A DNA stretch of 23,373 nt from Chlamydiota bacterium (GTDB lineage Bacteria; Chlamydiota; Chlamydiia; Chlamydiales; SLFE01), in contig JAAKFL010000010.1 of NCBI GenBank assembly GCA_011065065.1, forward strand, positions 1-23,373, read 5' to 3'. Of the stretch, positions 1 to 6,205 are shown piece after piece (the stretch's first letter is position 1; the number at the start of each line of letters is the position of its first letter). The notes below the pieces were generated by a model. The model was not told the origin of the DNA. It did not search any database and saw nothing but the letters and a program-made list of their open reading frames with translations. The translations under genes were made by a program, and so were the position numbers.

Positions 1-12
1 AATAATGAGATT

Positions 13-42
13 CTCTCTGAGTTCTCTGCGACCTCTGTGGTG
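13..42. repeat. short modular repeat, CTCTG family
   Basis: A run of CTCTG units (CTCTGAG, CTCTGCG, CTCTGTGG) lies at the left edge, spaced about 9 nt apart. It resembles in design, though not in sequence, the other short arrays at gene ends in this window. It lies just past the end of the minus-strand gene remnant at 59-283. Confidence 0.4.
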
Positions 43-58
43 ATTTATATGCAAAAGT

Positions 59-283
59 CTACGAGAAACCTATTTTCATGTAATTGATAATCAAAAAGAT
101 ATGGTTCAGCGGGAACTTCTGTAAGTTTACGGAATTAAAGTAATTTTTAACATCAAGAAGCCCCTGCAAATAAGGGGCTTGCTCCACTGCCAATTGATCA
201 AAAGCTTCGTTCTCGTGGCGGAGGCCCAAAATTGGGGGAAGGAAGAGTGTATCCTGCTGCTGGTTCCATAAAATCCGATCTAA
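59..283 (-). pseudogene. possible 3' remnant of an unknown gene
   Basis: On the minus strand a 74-codon open frame runs from just inside a TAA (284-286) to a TAG (59-61). It has no ATG, GTG or TTG near its upstream end. The translation reads like ordinary protein (internal stretches LRHENEAFDQLAVEQAPYLQ and LLDVKNYFNSVNLQ), and a short repeat follows the stop. The hairpin at 158-180 lies within it. It may be the decayed end of a gene truncated by rearrangement, or a short gene starting at an internal TTG. I do not recognise the family, and chance openness cannot be excluded. Confidence 0.25.
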
Positions 284-320
284 TTAACATCTTGATAATT
301 GGCAATTTTTCTCTTGAATT

Positions 321-333
321 TGATTGTCAATCA
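321..333. promoter_or_regulatory. 13-bp perfect palindrome upstream of tpiA
   Basis: TGATTG-T-CAATCA lies 39 nt before the tpiA start. It could be a protein-binding site, but it is short and AT-rich and no convincing promoter sits beside it. Confidence 0.2.
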
Positions 334-371
334 CGATATTCTTGTATTACTTATATCTAAGGAGATTCTCT

Positions 372-1148
372 ATGGCAAAACGAGATGTGATCATTGCTGG
401 TAACTGGAAAATGTATAAGACGATTCCTGAGGCGGAGAATTTTGTTGAACGTCTCGCACCAGCGATTAATGATATCCCCATCGAGGTTTATTTAGCCGTG
501 CCCTATACAGCCTTATTTTCGGTGGCTCAAAAGGCAGAGGGGTCTAAGATTACCGTAGGGGCTCAGAATATGAACGATGCTAGTGAGGGAGCCTTTACTG
601 GTGAGATTGCGTCGAAGATGCTGACCGATGCTGGGGCTAAATTTGTGATTTTGGGCCACTCGGAAAGGCGACAGCTTTTTGGGGAGACCAATGAGTTTAT
701 CAATCGCAAAGTGAAGACTGCTCTGGAAAGTTCTTTGGTTCCGATTCTTTGTGTGGGGGAGACATTAGATGAGCGCAATGCGGGTCAAACTGATGAAGTG
801 GTCCGGCAACAATTGACCGAGTGTTTGGATGGGGTGACTCCGGAGAATATCGATAGTTTGATTGTGGCTTATGAACCTGTTTGGGCTATTGGAACAGGAG
901 AGAATGCCACACCTGAAGATGTCCAGGAGGAGCATAGTTTTGTGCGCAAGGTACTGGAGGATTTATTAGGCAAGAAGGTGGCTGACAAGACTGTGTTGCA
1001 ATACGGAGGTTCGGTAAAGCCTGGCAATGCGAAGATTTTGATGGATCAACCGGATATCGATGGGTTGTTGATTGGGGGAGCGTCGCTTTCGACAGAGACG
1101 TTTGCAGAGGTGTTGGAAAATGTATCCACAAGCAAGTTAAACATTTAA
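372..1148 (+). CDS. tpiA: triose-phosphate isomerase
   Basis: This enzyme interconverts dihydroxyacetone phosphate and glyceraldehyde 3-phosphate in cytosolic glycolysis and gluconeogenesis. The 258-residue product has the normal family length. It shows the N-terminal GNWKM motif with substrate lysine K13, the catalytic histidine H96 in GHSERR, the catalytic glutamate E168 in AYEPVWAIGTG (phosphate-gripping loop 6), and the C-terminal YGGSV and LIGGASL phosphate-binding loops. The frame is open further upstream, but the start was placed at 372 because AAGGAGA (about 358-364) precedes it by about 8 nt and family homology begins at the M-A-K residues. secG follows 15 nt later, so the two are probably co-transcribed. 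Confidence 0.97.
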   Translation: MAKRDVIIAGNWKMYKTIPEAENFVERLAPAINDIPIEVYLAVPYTALFSVAQKAEGSKITVGAQNMNDASEGAFTGEIASKMLTDAGAKFVILGHSERRQLFGETNEFINRKVKTALESSLVPILCVGETLDERNAGQTDEVVRQQLTECLDGVTPENIDSLIVAYEPVWAIGTGENATPEDVQEEHSFVRKVLEDLLGKKVADKTVLQYGGSVKPGNAKILMDQPDIDGLLIGGASLSTETFAEVLENVSTSKLNI

Positions 1149-1163
1149 ATAATAGGTATTTTG

Positions 1164-1451
1164 ATGATGATTCTATTTTTCTTTTCAATTTTTCTTTTTG
1201 TCTTGGTCTGTGTGATGCTGGCAGGTGTCATTATGGTGCAAGAAGGGAAAGGTGGTGGTTTGGGAGCTTCCTTTGGGGGGGACTCGGGCGATTCACTTTT
1301 TGGAACATCGACAGCGGATGTGTTGAAGCGTTTTACTGGTTGGTTGGCTGTGATTTTTCTTATTGGATGTGTGATGCTGTCACTTTGGACCGAAGTTTTG
1401 GGACGCAATGGCAGTGGATCTACGCCTTACGATACTGAGTACTTCGAGTAA
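1164..1451 (+). CDS. secG: preprotein translocase subunit SecG
   Basis: SecG is a small inner-membrane subunit of the SecYEG channel that assists SecA-driven export. The 95-residue product has two hydrophobic segments (about 2-24 and 57-75). Between them lies the conserved cytoplasmic stretch MVQEGKGGGLGASFGG followed by LFGTSTADVLKRFT, which is the family signature. The polar C-terminus ends in acidic residues. Three candidate starts (TTG 1161, ATG 1164, ATG 1167) follow each other; 1164 is chosen because AGG at 1154-1156 lies 7 nt ahead. Location directly behind tpiA, with no terminator between, suggests one operon. A long hairpin repeat lies 30 nt past the stop. Confidence 0.93.
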   Translation: MMILFFFSIFLFVLVCVMLAGVIMVQEGKGGGLGASFGGDSGDSLFGTSTADVLKRFTGWLAVIFLIGCVMLSLWTEVLGRNGSGSTPYDTEYFE

Positions 1452-1482
1452 TCAGAATCTTTTTTCATAAACCATTTAAAAA

Positions 1483-1568
1483 ACATCCTGTCCATCCTGA
1501 CTATCCTTTTATCCTGTTATCATGCGCAAATAAACAGGATAAAAGGATAGTCAGGATGGACAGGATGT
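1483..1568. repeat. inverted repeat, CAGGAT/ATCCTG family
   Basis: Two perfect 36-nt arms (1483-1518 and 1533-1568) surround a 14-nt loop. Each arm consists of repeated ATCCTG/CAGGAT-like units about 9 nt apart. A related hairpin lies at 15012-15104. No T-tract follows either arm, so it is not a textbook terminator, but it lies between the convergent ends of secG and the antitoxin gene and may stop or stabilise both transcripts. Confidence 0.85.
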
Positions 1569-1597
1569 GCATATATTCCGATAGACGCCACTAGAAG

Positions 1598-2053
1598 TCA
1601 GACGGCTGTTTGCCATTCACCGTCAATATCTTTAAAGTGAATTGATTCGTCATTTATTTTTTCTTCTAAATTTGCAATTTTTCTTAACGTTTTTACAATT
1701 TTACCATTTTGATCACTCACATGTTCGCGATAAAGCAGTCTCAGTAAGATTTCGGAGGGTTTTGGTATGTTTGTCTTCCCTCTTTCCCATCTATGAACTG
1801 TTTGTTCAGTGGATCCCAGAAGACTAGCTAAAGTACTTTGAGATATCAGCATCTCATGCCTTAAGAAACGAATTTCTTCTCCTGATAGTTTTCTTTTTGT
1901 TGTCACAAGAGCAAGGCCAATCGCAGTATGTAACCCATCAATATTATTGATTGAGACAGCCTTTCCACGGGGAGTTTCTTTATAACGAAATCCATTTTGA
2001 AGATAGATGTTTGATAATCCACATTCTGTGTAATGGTATGAACGTTTCATCAT
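1598..2053 (-). CDS. HTH antitoxin (MqsA-like) of a DUF4258 toxin-antitoxin pair
   Basis: The 151-residue protein has an N-terminal segment with YHYTECGLSNIYLQNGF, typical of MqsA-like antitoxins paired with small toxins. A Cro/C1-type helix-turn-helix occupies about residues 60-105, with LSGEEIRFLR, SQSTLASLLG and TEQTVHRWERG. The charged, helical C-terminal tail may bind the toxin. The protein should bind the palindromic operators at 2422-2513 and repress its own operon, an inference from family behaviour. It is the second gene of the operon: its ATG lies 10 nt after the stop of the DUF4258 gene, with AAGGA ahead of it. Two adjacent ATGs (2053 and 2050) are both possible starts. Confidence 0.8.
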   Translation of the reverse strand: MMKRSYHYTECGLSNIYLQNGFRYKETPRGKAVSINNIDGLHTAIGLALVTTKRKLSGEEIRFLRHEMLISQSTLASLLGSTEQTVHRWERGKTNIPKPSEILLRLLYREHVSDQNGKIVKTLRKIANLEEKINDESIHFKDIDGEWQTAV

Positions 2054-2063
2054 AAATCCTTAC

Positions 2064-2384
2064 TCATATAACTGTTACAATTTCTAAGTCGTCTTTATTG
2101 ACGACCACCACAACTTGTACCTCACGACCTGCGGTATACCGTATTAATTTAATCCGCCAATCACCGTATTTATCTAATGTTGGCCCATCAATACCTTTAC
2201 CGTTTCGCAATACGTCAAAAAGTTGACGTGTGCTTACCTTTCTTTGCTTCATTCGAAGCTGAACATGAGGATTATCCCAAAACACATTTGATGAGTCCTG
2301 GGCGAGCAAATGAGTGCGTTGGACCAACTCTTCTAATGATTCTTTAAGCGTATTGGGTTTAGGAAAAGGTAATATGTTGCTCAT
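2064..2384 (-). CDS. DUF4258 family protein, probable toxin
   Basis: The 106-residue protein matches the DUF4258 layout: a basic segment VQLRMKQRKVSTRQLFDVLRNG, then DKYGDWRIKLIRY, then the hydrophobic strands REVQVVVVVNKDDLEIVTVI. Proteins of this family are often encoded beside HTH regulators and are regarded as RelE-like mRNA interferase candidates; toxicity is inferred from that pairing. The N-terminus (about residues 1-40) is less typical. It is the first gene of the operon, so toxin precedes antitoxin as in higBA and mqsRA. A strong promoter lies 18-46 nt upstream of the start and is embedded in an operator. Confidence 0.75.
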   Translation of the reverse strand: MSNILPFPKPNTLKESLEELVQRTHLLAQDSSNVFWDNPHVQLRMKQRKVSTRQLFDVLRNGKGIDGPTLDKYGDWRIKLIRYTAGREVQVVVVVNKDDLEIVTVI

Positions 2385-2401
2385 CTATGCCCGTTACTCT
2401 T

Positions 2402-2430
2402 ATTTTAGATAAGAAAATTTAACCTGTCAA
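2402..2430 (-). promoter_or_regulatory. sigma-70 promoter of the toxin-antitoxin operon
   Basis: On the minus strand TTGACA (2425-2430), a 17-nt spacer and TAAAAT (2402-2407) form a near-consensus promoter. The predicted transcript starts about 10 nt before the DUF4258 ATG. The -35 box lies inside the palindromic operator at 2422-2440, so a bound repressor would block polymerase. Confidence 0.75.
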
Positions 2431-2440
2431 GATGATAGGT
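2422..2440. promoter_or_regulatory. palindromic operator 1 of the toxin-antitoxin operon
   Basis: ACCTGTCAAGATGATAGGT is a 19-bp imperfect palindrome fitting ACCTRTCANNNTGAYAGGT. It overlaps the -35 box. A second 19-bp match lies 60 bp away at 2482-2500. It is the likely binding site of the HTH antitoxin. Confidence 0.65.
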
Positions 2441-2468
2441 TAGATTAGGGGCTATTTTTTGTCAAATC

Positions 2469-2513
2469 CCCTATCATCGTGACCCATCAGTATGATAGGT
2501 CACGATGATAGGG
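2469..2513. promoter_or_regulatory. overlapping upstream operator cluster (sites 2-4)
   Basis: The centre (2482-2500) is ACCCATCAGTATGATAGGT, one mismatch from a perfect operator palindrome. Half-matching sites begin 13 bp to either side (2469 and 2495), so the whole block is a larger inverted repeat with perfect 16-nt arms (2469-2484 and 2498-2513). The arrangement suggests cooperative binding upstream of the promoter. Confidence 0.55.
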
Positions 2514-2514
2514 T

Positions 2515-2679
2515 TAGTACCCTATCAACTTTATTTTGCCAAGTGGGGCAGCGTGAAAGCTCCCGCGATTGAACGATCGTAAGTGGATCAATATTATCCA
2601 ATATGGACCCACTTACGATCGTTCAATCCCGGGGCTTTGACGCAGTCCCACTTGGCAAAATAAAGTTGATAGGGTACTA
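2515..2679. mobile_element. MITE-like 165-bp inverted-repeat element
   Basis: The element begins TAGTACCC and ends GGGTACTA. Its halves are inverted copies over roughly 70 nt, with a handful of mismatches. The outer arm is perfect for about 33 nt and an inner arm of 20 nt (GATTGAACGATCGTAAGTGG and its complement) is also perfect. It contains no ORF. The trinucleotide GGT flanks it on both sides (2512-2514 and 2680-2682), a possible target-site duplication. It lies between the TA operon and def. Confidence 0.7.
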
Positions 2680-2682
2680 GGT

Positions 2683-2716
2683 TATTATCTGCGGGAATCT
2701 GTGTTTATCTGCGGCT
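2683..2716. repeat. short modular repeat, CAGAT/ATCTG family
   Basis: ATCTGCGG, ATCTGTGTTT and ATCTGCGG units stand in series, ending just before the stop codon of def on the minus strand. Related copies lie at 8503-8532 and 12581-12613. Confidence 0.6.
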
Positions 2717-2717
2717 T

Positions 2718-3254
2718 TCATTGGCTGCCGAGTTCTTTTTTGATGCTGCGGAGCTCACTCTCGATTTCTTTGCGTTTTTCCCCCTGAATGCGATCGATCA
2801 TCAAGACTCCGTTGATATGATCGTTTTCATGCATGACACATCGTGCTTCCAATCCCGAAAGCTCCTCCGTAAACACATTGCCTTTGAGATCCATCGCTTC
2901 TACCTTAACGCGGTAAGGGCGAATAACAGGAATATAGATTTTGGGAATGGAGAGACACCCTTCATCTCGTTCCCAGGCTTCGGCGCTAGGTTCCGACAAT
3001 TTGGGATTGATATAGACTTTTATGGTTCCATCTTCCCATTGATCTGGGTCGTCTTTTGAGGGGTAGGGGACTTTGGTGATGAAAATTCGTAACTCCCGAT
3101 TGACTTGGGGAGCAGCGAGGCCTATTCCATTCTTGTCTTCAAGGGTCTCAATCATGTTATTCACAAATTCGCGAATTTCATCATCGAATTCTTCGACATC
3201 TTTACATTTCTTTCGTAGAATAGGATTGCCGTAATAGGCTATTGGTAATTTCAT
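2718..3254 (-). CDS. def: peptide deformylase
   Basis: This enzyme removes the N-formyl group from new proteins in the cytosol and uses a bound divalent metal. The 178-residue product has all three family motifs: GIGLAAPQ (43-50), EGCLS with metal-ligand C100, and HENDH with metal ligands H142 and H146 and catalytic E143. The frame stays open for 63 codons upstream, but that part overlaps the divergent ATPase gene and has no family character. The ATG at 3254 begins M-K-L-P-I and has AAAGGG about 8 nt ahead. The gene ends against a short repeat and is divergent from the copper ATPase gene. Confidence 0.96.
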   Translation of the reverse strand: MKLPIAYYGNPILRKKCKDVEEFDDEIREFVNNMIETLEDKNGIGLAAPQVNRELRIFITKVPYPSKDDPDQWEDGTIKVYINPKLSEPSAEAWERDEGCLSIPKIYIPVIRPYRVKVEAMDLKGNVFTEELSGLEARCVMHENDHINGVLMIDRIQGEKRKEIESELRSIKKELGSQ

Positions 3255-3293
3255 TTTTAACCCTTTTGCAACTATTATAATAGGAATCCTAAT
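3255..3293. promoter_or_regulatory. compact divergent promoter region of def and ccoI
   Basis: Only 39 bp separate the two starts. TATAAT is present on the plus strand (3276-3281) and overlaps a TATAAT on the minus strand (3274-3279). No good -35 boxes were found, so the promoter assignment is weak. Confidence 0.3.
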
Positions 3294-5675
3294 ATGAAAA
3301 CAACTGAAGAACTGGCTTGTACCTTGTGCCAATTGCCGGTTTCGCAGAGAGGGCTGATCGATGATGAGCTCCCTTTTTGTTGCCATGGCTGCCAGGCGGT
3401 TTACCGGATCTTGGAGTCCCAGGGGCATCTTCAAAATTATCAAGATCAGCCGGTTTTTCAGCAGGCAGTGAAATCGGGCCTGATCTCAAATCCTCAGCTC
3501 CTCGAAAAATTGCGAGAACGTTCAAAAGAGATCGATGGTTATGAGACCGAAAGGCTTCATCTTGAAATCGGGGAGATGTGGTGTCCCTCTTGTGCCGAGG
3601 TCATAAAACTGGTCCTCATGCATGAAAAGGGGGTGCGCAATTGCGTTGTGGACTACACCACCGACCTCGCTTCGATTGAATATTGTCCCCGGTTTTTGTC
3701 TAAGCAAAAGATTTTTGAAATCATCAAGAGTTTGGGGTATAGCCCTACAGAATTGTCCGATCGGAAAGGAAAAGCTTTACATTCACAACTATTATTGCGA
3801 TTCATCATCGCCACTTTCTGTTCTTTGAATATTATGATGTTTTCGTTTCCTGTATATGCTACTTTTTTTGAATCGGATCCTACGAACTTGTCGACTCTTT
3901 TTGCTTGGTTTTCATTTTCGGCTTCGCTTCCGGTGCTTTTTTATTCTGCTTGGCCGATTTATCGAAGATTTTGGCATGCGTTCATCTTAGGTTTCATTGG
4001 GATGGAGGCTCTGATCACCATCAGTGTGGGTTCGGCATTTATTCTCTCCACCTACAACTTGTTTACAGGTGATAATCACATCTATTTTGATTCCATGTCA
4101 GTTGTCATCACCCTCTTATTATTAGGAAAGATCATCGAATCCAAAGCCAAATTTTCTGCAAAGGATTCTCTCCTTCATCTCACTCGCGCTCTTCCACGAA
4201 AAGGACGACAATATCATTCCGATGGATCCACATCATTTCGTCCATTGAAGGAAATTTCGATTGGCGATATTTTGGTGACGCATGCGGGAGAAAAAATCGT
4301 TTTGGATGGGACGGTTGTAAAAGGGGAGGGGGCAGCAGATGAGTCTTTGATGACGGGAGAGGTCATTCCTGTGAACAAAAAATCGGGAGACCCCGTCATT
4401 GCGGGATCAATTCTTCAAAGTGGTTCTGTTTCCTATCGAGTCACTGTCAACTTGGAAGGGTCAACACTACAGCATCTCATTGCTATGATTGAACAAGAGT
4501 TGGGTCACAAAGCCAAATACACACGTGCCGCTGATCGTATTGTTCAGTGGTTTGTTCCCTGTGTTGTTCTCATTGCGCTGATCACACTCTTCACTTTTCA
4601 GGAAGGATTTGTTCGAGCCCTCTCAGTTCTCCTGATTGCTTGTCCCTGTTCATTGGGAATTGCTGTCCCACTTGTTGAATCGCGGTTGATTCACAAGTTA
4701 GCCTCGATGGGAGCCATTGTGCGGAATCGGGGATGTTTGTCTCTCTTGGGAAAAGAGTCCTGTTACATATTTGATAAAACCGGAACTGTGACTGAAGGGA
4801 AATTCACAGTTCTTTCCGGGCTGCAACATCTCACATCACAAGATCGCTCCGTTTTAAAATCCATGTGTCAAAGTTCTGCACATCCTATATCGCAAGCCAT
4901 TGACCAATCACTTCAAGATACTCCCATACCCCTCAATACTTTTCAGAATTTTCATGGGAAAGGACTTAAAGCCACCGTCAATCAAAACACTTACCTCCTG
5001 GGATCCAAAAAATTCATATCTGCTCCCGATGCCTCCCCGACAGCCGAGATCATCACTCATGTTTATTTTGCAAAAGATGATCAACTCTTGTCGACGATTG
5101 CTTTGGGGGATCACATATGTCCTGAAGTACCCAAATTAATAGAATCACTTCCTCGAACTTACCTAATTTCCGGAGATGCCCGATCCACAGTCTCATCGGT
5201 AGCACGAGCGTGTCGATTTTCAGATTACCGTGCAGAATATCATCCATTGGAAAAAGGGGAATTTGTCGAAAACCAACGCAAACAAGGAGAGGTGGTTTGT
5301 TTTATAGGGGATGGGTTGAATGATGCTCCGGCGATAGCTGGAGCGAACATAGGGATTTCAGTGGCATCGGCAGCGGACATGTCGATTCAAGCCTCGGACA
5401 TCTTACTCACAACGGATGATCTTACAATTCTTCAAGAATTAAGGAAGCTTGGCTGTTTAGCACGTCGTCGCATCATGCAGAATTTGTTTTGGGCCTTTGG
5501 GTATAATGTGGTGGGGGTTGGTTTAGCGGTGGCGGGGATGTTGTCGCCGATATATGCCGCTGGTGCTATGGTGTTGAGTAGTTTGATCGTGATTTTGAAT
5601 GCGCAGCGACTTAGGAGTTTTAACCGCGAAGATCGCGAAGACCGCGAAGATGCTCGAAGATTTGTCTTGAAGTAA
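3294..5675 (+). CDS. ccoI: CcoI/FixI-type copper-translocating P-type ATPase
   Basis: This predicted inner-membrane P1B ATPase belongs to the group that supplies copper to cbb3-type oxidases. The 793-residue protein begins with the cysteine cluster typical of FixI/CcoI (C9-xx-C12, then FCCHGC at 29-33). An HMA domain follows with MWCPSC (C97, C100), then membrane helices, TGE actuator (354-356), the transport motif CPCS (450-453), DKTGT with phosphorylated D494, the HP motif (530-531), GDGLNDAP, and two final helices. RBS TAGGA precedes the ATG. The natural end is near NAQRLRSF; the last residues (NREDREDRED and onward) are encoded by an inserted short repeat. The oxidase genes are not in this window, so the copper-for-oxidase role rests on architecture. 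Confidence 0.9.
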   Translation: MKTTEELACTLCQLPVSQRGLIDDELPFCCHGCQAVYRILESQGHLQNYQDQPVFQQAVKSGLISNPQLLEKLRERSKEIDGYETERLHLEIGEMWCPSCAEVIKLVLMHEKGVRNCVVDYTTDLASIEYCPRFLSKQKIFEIIKSLGYSPTELSDRKGKALHSQLLLRFIIATFCSLNIMMFSFPVYATFFESDPTNLSTLFAWFSFSASLPVLFYSAWPIYRRFWHAFILGFIGMEALITISVGSAFILSTYNLFTGDNHIYFDSMSVVITLLLLGKIIESKAKFSAKDSLLHLTRALPRKGRQYHSDGSTSFRPLKEISIGDILVTHAGEKIVLDGTVVKGEGAADESLMTGEVIPVNKKSGDPVIAGSILQSGSVSYRVTVNLEGSTLQHLIAMIEQELGHKAKYTRAADRIVQWFVPCVVLIALITLFTFQEGFVRALSVLLIACPCSLGIAVPLVESRLIHKLASMGAIVRNRGCLSLLGKESCYIFDKTGTVTEGKFTVLSGLQHLTSQDRSVLKSMCQSSAHPISQAIDQSLQDTPIPLNTFQNFHGKGLKATVNQNTYLLGSKKFISAPDASPTAEIITHVYFAKDDQLLSTIALGDHICPEVPKLIESLPRTYLISGDARSTVSSVARACRFSDYRAEYHPLEKGEFVENQRKQGEVVCFIGDGLNDAPAIAGANIGISVASAADMSIQASDILLTTDDLTILQELRKLGCLARRRIMQNLFWAFGYNVVGVGLAVAGMLSPIYAAGAMVLSSLIVILNAQRLRSFNREDREDREDARRFVLK
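5610..5661. repeat. left inverted arm, CGCGAAGAT family
   Basis: Four units of CGCGAAGAT type (period 9) follow TTTTAACC. The stretch matches, in reverse complement and with very few differences, 6153-6205 on the other side of the GxxExxY gene, including the outer CTTAGGA. It lies inside the 3' end of the ATPase gene and is translated as NREDREDREDARRF. Confidence 0.85.
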
Positions 5676-5708
5676 AATCCTTAAGAATCAGAAACTGCTT
5701 TTTTGCAA

Positions 5709-6137
5709 ATGGAGGATTTGACTTTGTATCTTAAACATAAATTAGATGACAGAACAGAAAAATTGATGAGTATGATTATTGGTGCCGCTATTGAAGTTCA
5801 TCGTGGTTTGGGTCCAGGATTTCTGGAAAAGGTATACGAAAATGCTTTGTCAGTTGAATTCAGGTTACGAAATATACCGCACTTACTTCAAACACCTGTA
5901 ACAGTGACTTATAAAGGACAAAAGGTGCAAGGTCAGGTACTTGATATGATTGTTGACAATAGAGTGATTATCGAATTAAAAGCAGTTGAAAAGATCAATT
6001 CTGTTCATGAAGCCCAACTTCTTTCTTATTTGAAATCAACTGGAATAAATGCAGGTCTATTGATTAATTTTAGGGAAAAGCTAGTGAAGGATGGTATCAA
6101 ACGATTTGTAAGGTCAAAACTACCCTATACTAAATAA
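5709..6137 (+). CDS. GxxExxY protein (PD-(D/E)XK nuclease-like)
   Basis: The protein (142 residues from ATG 5709) carries the naming motif in GPGFLEKVYENAL, preceded by IIGAAIEVHRGLG. The core then reads VLDMIVDNRVIIELKAVEKI, a D...ExK pattern expected of the PD-(D/E)XK fold, and ends with AQLLSYLKSTGINAGLLINF and KDGIKRFVRS. The biochemical role of the family is not established; nuclease activity is only a structural inference. Starts at TTG 5703, ATG 5709 and TTG 5724 (GGAGG 5711-5715 ahead) are all possible; 5709 is a compromise. The gene is enclosed by inverted repeat arms (5610-5661 and 6153-6205) and is read in the same direction as the ATPase, so it looks like an inserted single-gene cassette. 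Confidence 0.85.
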   Translation: MEDLTLYLKHKLDDRTEKLMSMIIGAAIEVHRGLGPGFLEKVYENALSVEFRLRNIPHLLQTPVTVTYKGQKVQGQVLDMIVDNRVIIELKAVEKINSVHEAQLLSYLKSTGINAGLLINFREKLVKDGIKRFVRSKLPYTK

Positions 6138-6152
6138 CATTGATTGATCTAC

Positions 6153-6205
6153 ATCTTCGCGCATCTTCGCGATCTTCGCGATCTTCGCGGTTAAAATGTC
6201 CTAAG
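6153..6205. repeat. right inverted arm, CGCGAAGAT family
   Basis: This is the inverted partner of 5610-5661. It ends exactly over the tdh stop codon (6201-6203 on the plus strand), so the arm also supplies the end of that gene. Confidence 0.85.

Noticed and set aside
158..180. Hairpin AAGCCCCT/AGGGGCTT as a terminator
   Set aside because: No T-tract on either strand; it lies inside the possible gene remnant.
324..371. N-terminal extension of triose-phosphate isomerase
   Set aside because: No RBS upstream and no family homology; AAGGAG precedes the internal ATG at 372.
886..1188. 100-residue minus-strand ORF across tpiA and secG
   Set aside because: Antisense shadow of two conserved genes.
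3255..3443. 63-residue N-terminal extension of peptide deformylase
   Set aside because: It overlaps the start of the divergent ATPase; deformylases begin near the M-K-L-P-I start, which has an RBS.
5610..6205. CRISPR array
   Set aside because: Units are 9 nt without spacers of constant length; arms are inverted, not direct repeats with unique spacers.
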